Made by a program: the position numbers and the translations under genes
Shown: piece after piece, positions 9,617-18,788 of the stretch
Position numbering within the stretch: the first letter of the stretch is position 1
Layout: every line of letters starts with the position of its first letter
Notes under the pieces: model-generated
What the model saw: the letters and a program-made list of their open reading frames with translations, nothing else
Told to the model about the DNA's origin: nothing
Database searches by the model: none
Assembly: GCA_022565595.1 (NCBI GenBank)
Contig: JAIUML010000011.1
Span: 62,001-126,000 of the forward strand
Direction of reading: 5' to 3'
Source of the DNA: Saccharospirillum sp.
Lineage (GTDB): Bacteria > Pseudomonadota > Gammaproteobacteria > Pseudomonadales > Natronospirillaceae
DNA length: 64,000 nucleotides

Positions 9617-11103
9617 TGCAATGCGACCTCCGTAGCCGATGTCACCAATTGCCTGGCCGCCAGTGCCAGGGTGTCTGTCAATGGGCCTGCGAATAGCACC
9701 ATGGCCGGTGCCGAGAGTGTGAACAGCATCAAGGCAGCCATGGGCAAGGCGCTGGTGGTTTCTGCCGGTGCTTTGCTGCCAGTGGTGTGCCACAGCAGCG
9801 AGGTGCCCGCGCGCGACAAGCCAATCAAGGCCGCCAGGCTGCCGACCAGGATGAACGTCCAGGCGACCAGTTGCTGACTGCCCGTTTGCGCTGAAACCAG
9901 AATCAGTGTTTTGCCGATAAAGCCTGACATGGGCGGCATGCCCACCGCCGTAATGGCGATGACCATGAAGGTGATGCTCATCAGACTGCGCTGTCGCATA
10001 GGGCGAGCGGGTACAAAGTTGTCGGCTGCCGGGCCACGCTTGTGGGCAATGATGTCGGCCAGCAGGAACAGCGCTGCGGTTACCAGGGTGGAGTGAATCA
10101 AATAGTAGAGCCCGGCAGAGACGGCCGCCTCGCTGCCCAATGCCACGGTAAACATCAGCGTCGCAACGGAAATCAGCACCAGGTTGGCGGTCAGGGTGCG
10201 CAGGTTCTTGCTGCCCAGCACGCCTATGATGCCTACTAGCATGGTTGCTGCTGCCATCACCCAGAACAGGGTTTGCATCAAGCCGCCGCCCAGCTCTGGC
10301 TGATGGCCGAAGGTGCCAATGTGAATGCGGTAAAAGCCGTAGATGCCCACCTTGGTCATGATGGCAAAAAGTGCCGCCACAGGTGCCGTGGCGGCGGCGT
10401 AACTGCGCACCAGCCAGAACTGCAACGGTACCAGTGCGGTTTTCAGGCCAAAGACTACCACCAGAATCAGCAACGCCGCTTCGAGCAGCACCAGCTGGTC
10501 TTCGCGCATCAAGGCAACGCGCTCAGCCATATGGGCCATATTCAGGGTGCCGAGGGTGCCATAGAGCAGACCAAGGGCGACCAGGAAGAGAGCCGAGCCG
10601 ATCAGGTTGAGCGTTACATACTGAACGCTGGCGCGAATCCGGGTCTTGCCTCCGGAATGCACCAGCAGGCCATAGGAGGCGAGCAAGAGGATTTCGAAGA
10701 AGACAAAGAGGTTGAACATGTCGCCGGTCAGAAAGGCGCCATAGATGCCCATCAGTTGATACTGAAACAGCGGGTGGAAGAAGGAGCCGGCTTCATCGGT
10801 TCCAGCATTGGCGTAGATGACCACACCCAGACTCAGCACAGCCGTCAGTAATACCAGAAGGGTGGACAGCCGGTCTGCAACCAACACAATGCCAAAAGGC
10901 TGTTCCCAATCACCAAGCAAGTAGTGCGTGGTCACCTCTGTGCTGCCGTTGTACAGCGCGATGGCCGCCACCAGGGTCAAGAGGGTCGCGCCCAGGCTAA
11001 CCAGGCGTTGTTGACGCATGCTTCGCTGCAGTATGGGCAACAGCAACAGGGCGCCAGTCAGAGCCGGAATCAGGATGGGCAGAATGGGCAGGTGGTTGAT
11101 CAC
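9613..11103 (-). CDS. mrpD: Na+/H+ antiporter subunit D (operon 2)
   Basis: A 496-residue polytopic channel subunit of the NuoN/MrpD family. The membrane charges expected for the family are present: Glu137 in VFFEILLLASYG and Lys221 in VFGLKTALVPLQFW, followed by IMTKVGIYGFYRI. It is only distantly similar to the operon 1 MrpD, for example in the loop sequences and C-terminus. It overlaps mrpC and mrpE by four bases each. Confidence 0.95.
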   Translation of the reverse strand: MINHLPILPILIPALTGALLLLPILQRSMRQQRLVSLGATLLTLVAAIALYNGSTEVTTHYLLGDWEQPFGIVLVADRLSTLLVLLTAVLSLGVVIYANAGTDEAGSFFHPLFQYQLMGIYGAFLTGDMFNLFVFFEILLLASYGLLVHSGGKTRIRASVQYVTLNLIGSALFLVALGLLYGTLGTLNMAHMAERVALMREDQLVLLEAALLILVVVFGLKTALVPLQFWLVRSYAAATAPVAALFAIMTKVGIYGFYRIHIGTFGHQPELGGGLMQTLFWVMAAATMLVGIIGVLGSKNLRTLTANLVLISVATLMFTVALGSEAAVSAGLYYLIHSTLVTAALFLLADIIAHKRGPAADNFVPARPMRQRSLMSITFMVIAITAVGMPPMSGFIGKTLILVSAQTGSQQLVAWTFILVGSLAALIGLSRAGTSLLWHTTGSKAPAETTSALPMAALMLFTLSAPAMVLFAGPLTDTLALAARQLVTSATEVALQ

Positions 11104-11477
11104 GCCTTGCGACCTCCCTTGTCGGCCGCAATAGAACTGTCGTGCACACGCTCATCGGCTGGTTTGCCATCGACGTGGTCGTTACCGTTCTCGGAGTAGG
11201 CACGAATGGAGAGCACCAGCATGAAGGCCGTCATGGCGAAGCCAATCACGATAGCGGTAAGCACCAGCGCCTGAGGCAGAGGGTCGGCATAGGTTGCGGA
11301 TTCGCCCAGGATGGCGGCCATATTGGAGTTCAGACGGCCGCTCGCAAACAGAAAGAGGTTGACCGCATAGGACAGCATGATCAAACCCAGAATGACCGGA
11401 AAGGTGCGGCCTCGCAACAACAGATAGATACCACAGCTGGTCAGTATGCCCACACAAATAGCGTACAAGCCCTCCAT
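11100..11477 (-). CDS. mrpC: Na+/H+ antiporter subunit C (operon 2)
   Basis: A 125-residue NuoK/MrpC-type subunit. Three helices, then DPLPQALVLTAIVIGFAMTA (about residues 66-85). A hydrophilic tail of about 25 residues, rich in Asp, Glu and Lys, extends beyond the last helix. Its ATG shares one base with the stop of the mrpA-mrpB fusion, and its stop overlaps mrpD by four bases. Confidence 0.95.
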   Translation of the reverse strand: MEGLYAICVGILTSCGIYLLLRGRTFPVILGLIMLSYAVNLFLFASGRLNSNMAAILGESATYADPLPQALVLTAIVIGFAMTAFMLVLSIRAYSENGNDHVDGKPADERVHDSSIAADKGGRKA

Positions 11478-14269
11478 CAGTTTGCCTCCTCTTCACGCGG
11501 CCTGTGGGCCGTAGTCAGTTTGCCCAGGTTGGTCAGAATCATCAGCGTGGAGCCGACCACAGTCAGGTAGACGCCGAGATCAAAGGCGATGGCGCTGGCC
11601 ACTTCGAATTTGCCGACGATGGGCCAGGTGATGTAATCGAACCAGGACGTCAGGAAGGGATACCCCAGAACCATGGAGCCCATTCCAGTCACAGTGGCGA
11701 TGAGCAGGCCGCTGGCAATGAGAATGCTGTATTCAAAACGGAAGCGAGTTTGCAGCCAGTCGATGCCATGCGCAATGTACTGCTGGATGATGGCAATGGT
11801 GGTGATCAGGCCAGCAATGAAACCACCGCCAGGCATGTTGTGGCCGCGCAGGAAGATGTAGGCCGAAACCAGCAACGCCAGCGGCAGCATGCTTTGGGAA
11901 ACGACATTGAGCATAAAGGGGTGTTTGTCGCCCGACCAGGTCATACCGGCGGCGTCGGCGCTGCGATAGTGCAAGCGCACCCCCGCCAGCAACTTGAAGA
12001 TACCCAGGGCTGCGATCCCAAGTACCGTAATTTCGCCAAAAGTATCGAAACCTCGAAAGTCGACCAGAATCACATTGACCACGTTGGTGCCGCCGCCACC
12101 GATCTTGGCGTTTTCGGTGAAGAAACCGGAAATGGTGTCGAAAGGACGAGTGATCAGCGCGTACGTCAAGGTGCCCATCAGAGCGCCAAAGAGGCCAGCA
12201 ATGCCCAGGTCGCGCATGACTCTGGGCGAACTCGATTCCTCGGGCGTCTTGTGGGGCAAGAAGAACAGCGCCAGCACTATCAGAATCAGTGTGACCACTT
12301 CGACGGAGAGCTGCGTCAGGGCAAGGTCGGGTGCGGAGAAAAGTACAAAGATCAGCGCCACGACCAGCCCGACAACGGACATCATCAACAGGGACAGCAG
12401 GCGTCGGTGATGCAGTATGACCACCATGATGGCGCCGAAAACGAGCAAAAGGGTGCCGGAGAGCATGGCACCATCCATGGGTTTGACGTTGAACACCTGA
12501 CCCGGGCCAGCCTTGGCTGTCAGTGTCGGCAGAAGGATGACGAGGGTAAAGGTCAACAACAGGAAACTGGCGCGCTGCAGTGAACCATTGTCGAGGCGTT
12601 CGTACCATTCCCGACACCTGTACATGACGTTCTTGACGCCCTGATCGAAATTCTCGCTGGCATTGATTTCCGGGAAACGATCCTGGAAATCGTATAGGTG
12701 CAGGCGACGGCCGTAAATCCAGAGCCCGGCGCCAATGGCGATGGCACTCATCAGCAGCGCCATATTGAAGCCATGCCAGAGGTGAAGATGAGCATCCGGC
12801 GCTGCCTGGCCACTGGCTGCGGAGACGGCGCTCAGCAACATGGGCTCAACCAGGGCCGGTGCCAGACCGACCAGAACCACCAGCACCACAAAAAAAGCGA
12901 CCGGCAACCACATCATGGCCGGTGGCTCATGTGGCATGCGAGGCAGGCGTTTGGGTTCGCCATTGAAGAAGAGGTCGTGTACCAGGCGAATGGAGTAGGC
13001 TACCGAGAAAATCGCACCAAAGACGGCCAGAACCGGAATCAACCATGACAGGGCGCCGAAATGGTCGAACTTTAGCGCTTCGGCAAACATCATTTCCTTG
13101 GATAAAAAGCCGTTCAGCAGGGGCAGGCCTGCCATGGACGCGGCGGCGGTCATGGTCAGGGTGGCGGTAATCGGCATGAACTTCCACAAGCCATTCAATT
13201 GACGCAGATCCCGCGTTCCGGTTTCGTGATCGACAATGCCTGCCGCCATGAACAGGGGGGCCTTGAACAGGGCGTGATTGATGACGTGAAAAAGGGCGGC
13301 CATCATGGCAAGTTCAGTGCCCAGGCCCATCAGCAGGGTGATCAAACCCAGGTGGCTGACGGTGGAATAGGCCAGCAGGGCCTTGATATCGTGCTTGAAC
13401 AGCGCGAAATAGGCCGCCAGTGCCAGGGTCATTAAACCGGTCAGCGTGACGATGGTGATCCATAAATCGGTATCGGCCAGCACAGGATGAAAGCGGGCCA
13501 GCAAAAAGATACCGGCCTTGACCATGGTGGCCGAGTGCAGGTAAGCGCTGACGGGGGTCGGTGCGGCCATGGCATGAGGCAGCCAGAAGTGAAAGGGGAA
13601 CTGCGCTGATTTGGTGAAGGCACCGAGCAGAACCAATATCAGAATGACCGGGTAGAGCGAGTGCTCGCGCAGCAAATCGCCACTGGCAAGCACAACGGAC
13701 AGATCAAAGCTGCCGACGATCTGACCGATCAGCACCAGGCCTGCCAACAAGGCCAAGCCGCCCATGGCGGTAACCGTCAAGGCCTGGCGCGCACCCTTGC
13801 GCGCCGCCGAATTGTCGTGCCAGAAAGCAATAAGCAGAAAGGAGCTGAGGCTGGTCAATTCCCAGAACATCCACAACTGCAGCAGGTTATTGGACAGCAC
13901 TATGCCCAGCATGGCCGTCATGAACAGCAACAGGCTGGCATAGAAGCGGGTGATCGAATCGTCCCCGGACAGGTAAAAACGGGCGTAGAGGATGACCAGC
14001 AAGCCGATGCCGATAATCAGCAAGCTGAACAGGTAGCCAAGGCCATCGAGTCGGAAGGAGAGATCCAGGCCCAGTACAGGGACCCAACTCAGGGTGAAGG
14101 TCAGGGTGTCGCCAGAGAATACCCGATCAGTGAAGCTGAACAGTACCATCAGTGCCAGAGCGGGCGCTATGGCAGTCAGCGCGAGAATGGTAGTCCGTTC
14201 AAGCCTGGCGGCAAGCAAAGGTACCAGGGTGCCCAGCAAGGGTAGCAGCGGTATCCATAGCAGCGACAT
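11477..14269 (-). CDS. mrpA: Na+/H+ antiporter subunits A and B fused (operon 2)
   Basis: A 930-residue fusion of MrpA and MrpB, the arrangement known from group 2 (Pha/Sha) operons. Residues 1 to about 770 are MrpA, with Glu137 in [12 protein letters not shown], Lys220 in [14 protein letters not shown], and His245 and Lys251 in [17 protein letters not shown]. The MbhD/MbhE-like part contains [19 protein letters not shown]. Residues about 785-925 are MrpB, with [17 protein letters not shown]. It is the first gene of operon 2. An AAAGGAG sequence lies upstream at a rather long spacing of 12 bases. The antiporter exchanges sodium for protons across the inner membrane. Confidence 0.95.
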   Translation of the reverse strand: MSLLWIPLLPLLGTLVPLLAARLERTTILALTAIAPALALMVLFSFTDRVFSGDTLTFTLSWVPVLGLDLSFRLDGLGYLFSLLIIGIGLLVILYARFYLSGDDSITRFYASLLLFMTAMLGIVLSNNLLQLWMFWELTSLSSFLLIAFWHDNSAARKGARQALTVTAMGGLALLAGLVLIGQIVGSFDLSVVLASGDLLREHSLYPVILILVLLGAFTKSAQFPFHFWLPHAMAAPTPVSAYLHSATMVKAGIFLLARFHPVLADTDLWITIVTLTGLMTLALAAYFALFKHDIKALLAYSTVSHLGLITLLMGLGTELAMMAALFHVINHALFKAPLFMAAGIVDHETGTRDLRQLNGLWKFMPITATLTMTAAASMAGLPLLNGFLSKEMMFAEALKFDHFGALSWLIPVLAVFGAIFSVAYSIRLVHDLFFNGEPKRLPRMPHEPPAMMWLPVAFFVVLVVLVGLAPALVEPMLLSAVSAASGQAAPDAHLHLWHGFNMALLMSAIAIGAGLWIYGRRLHLYDFQDRFPEINASENFDQGVKNVMYRCREWYERLDNGSLQRASFLLLTFTLVILLPTLTAKAGPGQVFNVKPMDGAMLSGTLLLVFGAIMVVILHHRRLLSLLMMSVVGLVVALIFVLFSAPDLALTQLSVEVVTLILIVLALFFLPHKTPEESSSPRVMRDLGIAGLFGALMGTLTYALITRPFDTISGFFTENAKIGGGGTNVVNVILVDFRGFDTFGEITVLGIAALGIFKLLAGVRLHYRSADAAGMTWSGDKHPFMLNVVSQSMLPLALLVSAYIFLRGHNMPGGGFIAGLITTIAIIQQYIAHGIDWLQTRFRFEYSILIASGLLIATVTGMGSMVLGYPFLTSWFDYITWPIVGKFEVASAIAFDLGVYLTVVGSTLMILTNLGKLTTAHRPREEEAN

Positions 14270-14585
14270 GAGCGACGTTGGCTCCTTTCTTCAAGCAATC
14301 AAGTTGTGCAGTGAATGAGCACTTCCCGGACACAGTTAATGTGGCTGACGTTTTGACGTTGGTGGATGTCGGTGCTGTCCGCTCCAACCTCAAAAGACCA
14401 TCTATATATAAGAAGGCTCTGGAAAGGCGCGGGATGATATAACCTGAGGTGAAGTTCGTCCAGTACGAAAAAGTGGGTAGGTGTCAATGCTGTAAAGGTA
14501 TGACCCCATTTTTATGCATCGTTCAGGGTCTGGTCCTGAAGACGGCAATGGTACAATTCGGCGAAAGCCTTGGTGGGAAAATTTG
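14270..14585. promoter_or_regulatory. Divergent intergenic region mrp operon 2 / trpG, with extended -10 for trpG
   Basis: A 316-base region between divergent operons. For trpG there is an extended -10 promoter element on the plus strand: TG at 14549-14550, one base, then TACAAT at 14552-14557, which would give a leader of about 20 bases. For the mrp side, an AT-rich patch at 14401-14411 (TCTATATATAA on the plus strand) could hold a -10 box. I saw no tryptophan-rich leader peptide or attenuator hairpin in front of trpG. Confidence 0.45.
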
Positions 14586-15206
14586 ATGACGGTGGTCATG
14601 ATCGATAACCACGACTCCTTCACCTACAACCTGGTGCATTACCTTGAAGAGTTGGGCGCCAGAGTGGTGGTGGTGGTGCAAAGTGATGCCGTGTCGATTC
14701 CGGAGCTGGAGGCGCTGAAGCCTCAGGGCGTGATGGTATCGCCAGGCCCCTGTACGCCTAATGAGGCGGGCATTTCCATGGCGGCGATACAACATTTTGC
14801 CGGTAATGTGCCGATTCTGGGGGTGTGCCTGGGCCACCAGTGTATCGGCCAGGTGTTCGGTGCCGAGGTGGTCTGTGCCGACCAGGTGATGCACGGCAAG
14901 ACATCGTTGATTGAACACGATGGCGAGGGTGTGTTCTCAGGCTTACCAAAACGTTTCACGGTAACGCGCTACCATTCGTTATTATTACAGCCGGATTCGC
15001 TGCCAAATTGTCTGGAAGTCACTGCAAGAGTGGTCAGACCGGATGGCGCTCCCGGTGAAATCATGGCGGTCCGACACAGGTCTCTGCCAATTCAAGGCGT
15101 ACAATTTCACCCTGAATCCATTCTCACCGAGCAGGGTCACCCTCTCCTGGCCAACTTTTTGCGCCAATGCCAGGCGTTCGGGCCTGATCGTCGCGTTGCG
15201 ATCTGA
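14586..15206 (+). CDS. trpG: Anthranilate synthase component II (glutamine amidotransferase)
   Basis: A 206-residue class I glutamine amidotransferase that delivers ammonia to TrpE for anthranilate synthesis. The oxyanion and nucleophile motif GVCLGHQCIGQ places the catalytic Cys at residue 81, and the His175-Glu177 pair lies in VQFHPES. The N-terminus MTVVMIDNHDSFTYNLVHYL is standard, which is why the ATG at 14586 was preferred to the upstream in-frame ATG at 14514. trpD and trpC follow, as in Pseudomonas, but trpE is not in the window. A PabA role in folate synthesis is possible in addition; the trp context favours TrpG. Confidence 0.93.
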   Translation: MTVVMIDNHDSFTYNLVHYLEELGARVVVVVQSDAVSIPELEALKPQGVMVSPGPCTPNEAGISMAAIQHFAGNVPILGVCLGHQCIGQVFGAEVVCADQVMHGKTSLIEHDGEGVFSGLPKRFTVTRYHSLLLQPDSLPNCLEVTARVVRPDGAPGEIMAVRHRSLPIQGVQFHPESILTEQGHPLLANFLRQCQAFGPDRRVAI

Positions 15207-15247
15207 TATAGTCCCATTTTGTTGGGCTGAAGTTGGTGCCTGTGGTT

Positions 15248-15363
15248 CGCAGCCGCTTCTGGGTACAGCCTTCCGGGGTCGTCGTATATACATCCATGTA
15301 GACTAGGCCACAGCCTCCTTGCTGCGGACTACCTCGCAAGACTGCACCCAGAATCGACTGCTG
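15248..15363. repeat. Structured intergenic repeat, copy A (trpG-trpD)
   Basis: An imperfect inverted repeat of about 23 bases (15248-15270 against 15340-15363) encloses about 70 bases. The core 15275-15329 matches 30427-30481 at about 41 of 55 positions with no gap, counted by eye; both end in TTGCTGCGGAC/CTGCTGCGGAC. It lies between trpG and trpD in the same operon, so it would be transcribed and could fold into a long hairpin. No open reading frame or transposase is associated. Confidence 0.6.
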
Positions 15364-15432
15364 GTCCCAGTAACCTCGTCCAAACACTTTCTTTCCAATC
15401 TGAAGTTTTACCGGTTGATTTCAGGAGCAGCA

Positions 15433-16470
15433 ATGGATATCAAACAGGCGTTGAAACGCATTTCCGAGCATGGCCACTTCAGTCAGGAAGAGATGCAAAT
15501 GGTCATGCGTCAGATCATGACCGGTGAGTGCACCGACTCGCAGATTGGCGCCTTTCTGATGGGTTTGCGCATGAAAGGCGAAACCATTGAGGAGATAACC
15601 GGTGCGGCCATGGTGATGCGTGAACTGGCGGCGCGGGTTGAGGTGACTGGTGATTATCTGGTTGATACCTGTGGTACCGGTGGCGATGGTCAGGATCTAT
15701 TCAACGTCTCGACCGCCAGTGCCTTTGTTGCTGCGGCGGCCGGAGCGCGGGTAGCCAAGCATGGTAACCGGGGTGTTTCATCCAACTCCGGCAGTGCCGA
15801 TGTATTGGAGCAGGCGGACATCAGCATCGATTTTACCCCAGCGGAGACGGCTCGGGCGGTTGATTCAATTGGCGTTGGTTTCATGTTCGCGCCGTCGCAC
15901 CACAGCGCCATGAAGTATGCCATTGGCCCTCGCAAGGAATTGGGGCTGCGCACCATTTTTAACATCATAGGCCCACTGACCAACCCGGCCAATGTGAAGC
16001 GTCAGGTCATAGGGGTATTCAGTGAAACCCTGTGCGAACCCTTGGCTTATGTTCTGAAGCGATTGGGCAGTGAGCATGTGATGGTGGTGCATTCGCGTGA
16101 TGGTCTGGATGAGTTCAGTATTGGCGGTGCCAACTTTGTTGCAGAGCTGAAAGACGGTGAGGTGAGGACCTACTCGGTGCGTCCTGAAGATCTGGGGTTG
16201 GCGACTCAGAGCCTGGCTGGACTGGCAGTCAATTCATCGAAAGAGAGCTACGAGATCATCAAGAACTCTCTGACCGGGGCCGACGACGAGGTGTCAGCGC
16301 GGGCGGCCGACATCATTGCCTTTAACTCCGGCGCGGCGATTTATGTCTCTGGCGTGGCAGAGAGCTTTGAGGCGGGTGTGGCCATGGCCCAGGATGCCAT
16401 TTCGACGGGTCTGGCATTCGAAAAGCTGAAAGAACTGGCGGCCTTCAGCGCAGCCCTGGAAGGAGAGTAA
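15433..16470 (+). CDS. trpD: Anthranilate phosphoribosyltransferase
   Basis: A 345-residue enzyme that transfers phosphoribose from PRPP to anthranilate, the second step of tryptophan synthesis. Family motifs are clear: [18 protein letters not shown] (PRPP pyrophosphate binding, about residues 79-96), [18 protein letters not shown] (about 106-123) and [16 protein letters not shown]. The upstream frame is open, but the ATG at 15433 follows CAGGAGCAGCA and starts the domain correctly. It is 226 bases downstream of trpG, a gap filled by the structured repeat, and three bases ahead of trpC. Confidence 0.96.
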   Translation: MDIKQALKRISEHGHFSQEEMQMVMRQIMTGECTDSQIGAFLMGLRMKGETIEEITGAAMVMRELAARVEVTGDYLVDTCGTGGDGQDLFNVSTASAFVAAAAGARVAKHGNRGVSSNSGSADVLEQADISIDFTPAETARAVDSIGVGFMFAPSHHSAMKYAIGPRKELGLRTIFNIIGPLTNPANVKRQVIGVFSETLCEPLAYVLKRLGSEHVMVVHSRDGLDEFSIGGANFVAELKDGEVRTYSVRPEDLGLATQSLAGLAVNSSKESYEIIKNSLTGADDEVSARAADIIAFNSGAAIYVSGVAESFEAGVAMAQDAISTGLAFEKLKELAAFSAALEGE

Positions 16471-16473
16471 TCT

Positions 16474-17283
16474 GTGTATTCAGCCGGCACCCCAACCATT
16501 TTAAAAAAGATACTCGATCGCAAGCTGGAAGAAGTGGCCGAACGCAGCAAGGTTCGCAGCGAAAATGACCTAGTGCAGGAGTTTGATCGCCACCCGGCTG
16601 CGCGTGGTTTTGTCCGCGCCATAGAGCAGCGCGTCGCGGCCAAACAAGCGGCAGTAATTGCTGAAATCAAGAAAGCATCGCCCAGTAAAGGGGTGTTGCG
16701 TGACCCCTTTAAACCAGTCGAAATAGCCCATAGCTACCAAAAGGCAGGTGCAGCTTGTTTGTCCATTTTAACCGACAAGGACTTCTTTCAGGGGCATGAA
16801 GACTACCTGATGGCGGTGCGCACAGACTGCGAACTACCGGTGATTCGCAAGGATTTTATCATTCACCCCTACCAGGTGGTTGAAGCTCGAGCCATAGGTG
16901 CCGATTGTATTCTGCTGATCGCTTCGGCGCTCGATCGACATCAATTGCAGGACCTTCATGACCAGGCGGTAGAACTGGGTATGGATGTATTGGTGGAAGT
17001 ACATGACGCCGCCGAAATGGATACGGCCCTTCGCCTTGAAACCCGCCTGATTGGCATCAATAACCGCAATCTGCATACCTTTGACGTCACGCTTGATACC
17101 ACCCTGGCGTTAAAAGACGCCGTGGATGAGTCGCGTATTCTGGTGACCGAGAGCGGTATTCTGGAGCCGGCAGATGTCAAACTGATGCAGGACAATGGCA
17201 TCCATGCCTTCCTCGTTGGTGAGGCCTTTATGCGTGCCGAAGACCCGGGTCAACGTTTGACTGAACTGTTTGGAGAGTTATAA
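16474..17283 (+). CDS. trpC: Indole-3-glycerol phosphate synthase
   Basis: A 269-residue TIM-barrel enzyme that closes the indole ring in tryptophan synthesis. Motifs: [14 protein letters not shown] (about residues 63-76), [35 protein letters not shown] and VTESGI near the phosphate site. The start is a GTG at 16474, eight bases after GGAGAG, with only three bases separating it from the trpD stop. It is not fused to TrpF, as is normal outside the enterobacteria. Confidence 0.96.
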   Translation: MYSAGTPTILKKILDRKLEEVAERSKVRSENDLVQEFDRHPAARGFVRAIEQRVAAKQAAVIAEIKKASPSKGVLRDPFKPVEIAHSYQKAGAACLSILTDKDFFQGHEDYLMAVRTDCELPVIRKDFIIHPYQVVEARAIGADCILLIASALDRHQLQDLHDQAVELGMDVLVEVHDAAEMDTALRLETRLIGINNRNLHTFDVTLDTTLALKDAVDESRILVTESGILEPADVKLMQDNGIHAFLVGEAFMRAEDPGQRLTELFGEL

Positions 17284-17466
17284 ATGCCACCCATTGTTAC
17301 CATCCTGATCGTATTGGCGCTGGCCATTCTGGTGGTCGTAAAAATTACCTCCGCTAACCCGACCAACCTGAGCGATGAACAGGCCGCCAAATACAGCAAG
17401 TGGATACGCATCCTGGTGCCGGTGGCGCTGATCGGGGTGGCGATCAAGTATTTTATAGGAGGTTGA
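17284..17466 (+). CDS. Small two-helix membrane protein, unknown function
   Basis: A 60-residue protein whose ATG follows the trpC stop with no intervening base, so it is very likely translated from the trp transcript. It has two hydrophobic segments (about residues 4-21 and 42-57) joined by a polar linker with NPTNLSDEQAAKYSKW. I do not recognise the family. It converges on the LysR gene with an 11-base gap. The TrpC-coupled position may simply reflect hitch-hiking on a constitutive operon. Confidence 0.7.
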   Translation: MPPIVTILIVLALAILVVVKITSANPTNLSDEQAAKYSKWIRILVPVALIGVAIKYFIGG

Positions 17467-17477
17467 GCCGTTCAGTG

Positions 17478-18344
17478 TTACTTCCGAACAAGGCTTTTAC
17501 CTGCCAGTCTCTCCTTCTGTTCTCCTATTGCCTCGGTCATGAATGCCATCAGAGATTGTATGCGAGAGACGCCACGAAGGTCCGGGTGCATCAGAAACCA
17601 GATTCCGTAATTGAGTGATGGGATTGGGTCCGTCAGTTGCACCAGGTCGGGTTCCAGGTCGGCGAGATAGCAGGGTAAAGGCGCTACACCCAAGCCCGCT
17701 TTCACGCAACTGAGCATGCCGATCAGGGTGTCTACCCGAAAGGTGCACTGAGCATCGACCCCTTGGCGGGTCATCCATTGCCGCATGGGTTGATCGAACA
17801 AGCGGGAGCCGGGGCCGACCCACTCGACTGTAGTCGGATCTTCCGGCAGGCGCTTGATGCCATCCTTGTTACCATAGATTGCCATACCAATCTCTGCCAA
17901 TTTGCGGCCAATGAGGTGTTCCGGTGGGGTATTGGAGGGTCGTATGGCCACGTCCGCTTCGCGTCGAGTGAGATTGAACAACTGGTTGGATACCGCCACA
18001 TCCAGACTCACACCAGGGTATTTGGCTCGAAACCGTGCAAAGAGCGGTGACAGCAAACCGGCCATCATCGAATCCGTCGTGGTTACCCACACAGCCCCGC
18101 TCGGTTGCAAGTCGCGACCGACGATGCGTCTTTCAGCTTCGAGTACAAAGGCTTCCATCTCCCGCGCCGAGTCCGCCAGCTCTTCACCAGCAGGGGTAGC
18201 GCTATAGCCAGTGCGTGACCGCTCGAACAGCTTGGTCCCTATTCGAGCCTCAATGTCGCCCAGACGCCGGAAAATGGTCGCGTGATTGACCTTGAGCCGC
18301 CTTGCCGCGCCTGATAGAGAGCCGCTCTCTGCTATGGCGAGCAC
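17478..18344 (-). CDS. LysR-family transcriptional regulator (start uncertain)
   Basis: A LysR-type regulator of 288 residues from the first canonical start (GTG at 18344). The helix-turn-helix (about residues 8-27, SLSGAARRLKVNHATIFRRL) is followed by a linker and a periplasmic-binding-like effector domain. Conserved N-terminal sequence continues upstream of the GTG: the frame reads HWDDFETV just before LAIAESGSLSG, typical of LysR proteins that begin M-D-W-D. No ATG, GTG or TTG is found in this upstream part before the stop at 18432-18434, so a rare start such as ATT or ATC may be used. It is divergent from the small gene at 18516. The target is unknown. Confidence 0.85.
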   Translation of the reverse strand: MLAIAESGSLSGAARRLKVNHATIFRRLGDIEARIGTKLFERSRTGYSATPAGEELADSAREMEAFVLEAERRIVGRDLQPSGAVWVTTTDSMMAGLLSPLFARFRAKYPGVSLDVAVSNQLFNLTRREADVAIRPSNTPPEHLIGRKLAEIGMAIYGNKDGIKRLPEDPTTVEWVGPGSRLFDQPMRQWMTRQGVDAQCTFRVDTLIGMLSCVKAGLGVAPLPCYLADLEPDLVQLTDPIPSLNYGIWFLMHPDLRGVSRIQSLMAFMTEAIGEQKERLAGKSLVRK

Positions 18345-18427
18345 GGTTTCGAAGTCATCCCAGTGAATTCTGTGTGGGCCTGAGGTCTGGTCGCTCTGCT
18401 CAATGTGTTGTGCGATTTTGCAAACTC

Positions 18428-18553
18428 CACTTTAGTGTTTTGATAATTTTCTTGCGCATGTTATCAGCATACCATGGTGTTATTGCATCAACGAGCAATC
18501 AGAGGAGATAGCAAGATGGGAAACACCAGAACACAACAGACCAACACTAAAGT
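18428..18553. promoter_or_regulatory. Inverted-repeat pair, candidate LysR operator sites
   Basis: ACTTTAGTGTT at 18429-18439 and its exact reverse complement AACACTAAAGT at 18543-18553 lie 103 bases apart. The first sits at the 5' edge of the LysR gene, the second within the first codons of the divergent small gene. The first is itself nearly dyadic (CACT-TT-AGTG). LysR regulators commonly bind such sites in a divergent promoter region. The operator role is inference. Confidence 0.35.
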
Positions 18554-18788
18554 ACCCTACAGAGCCGCATTTCGACTGTCTTCTGCGGTACTGGAATCAT
18601 CCACTATACCGGACCGGTATCGCTGGTCAGATGACAGGATTCGAACCGATCTGATCGAGCAGGATCAGCGTCGGGAGCGGGCAGCCTGGGTGAGAAACCT
18701 GTGCAAGCAAGGCTGGGGTCGCGTCAAAGCTACCCTCAGCCATTCAGGGCAGCATCAGGGGGCGACAAATACCTCTGTGCCAGGGTAA
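18516..18788 (+). CDS. Small hypothetical protein divergent from LysR gene
   Basis: A 90-residue basic, soluble-looking protein with no hydrophobic segment. The ATG at 18516 is preceded by a strong AGAGGAGA site, which favours a real gene. The C-terminal half contains WVRNLCKQGWGRVKATLSHS. I do not recognise a family. It starts divergently from the LysR regulator and may be its target. Its 3' end overlaps the convergent DUF3179 gene by 34 bases, which lowers confidence slightly. Confidence 0.5.
   Translation: MGNTRTQQTNTKVPYRAAFRLSSAVLESSTIPDRYRWSDDRIRTDLIEQDQRRERAAWVRNLCKQGWGRVKATLSHSGQHQGATNTSVPG

Noticed and set aside
11504-12583. Long plus-strand open frame (359 codons) inside mrpA-mrpB of operon 2
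   Set aside because: It is antisense to a well-conserved gene, has Gln/His-rich composition typical of reverse-strand shadows, and has no ribosome-binding site.
6036-14269. Respiratory complex I (nuo) or hydrogenase-linked genes
   Set aside because: Large subunits resemble NuoL and NuoN, but the full MrpA-G order and the small MrpE, F and G subunits identify antiporter operons.
14286-14585. trp attenuator or leader peptide before trpG
   Set aside because: No short frame with adjacent Trp codons and no terminator-like hairpin with a T-run was found.
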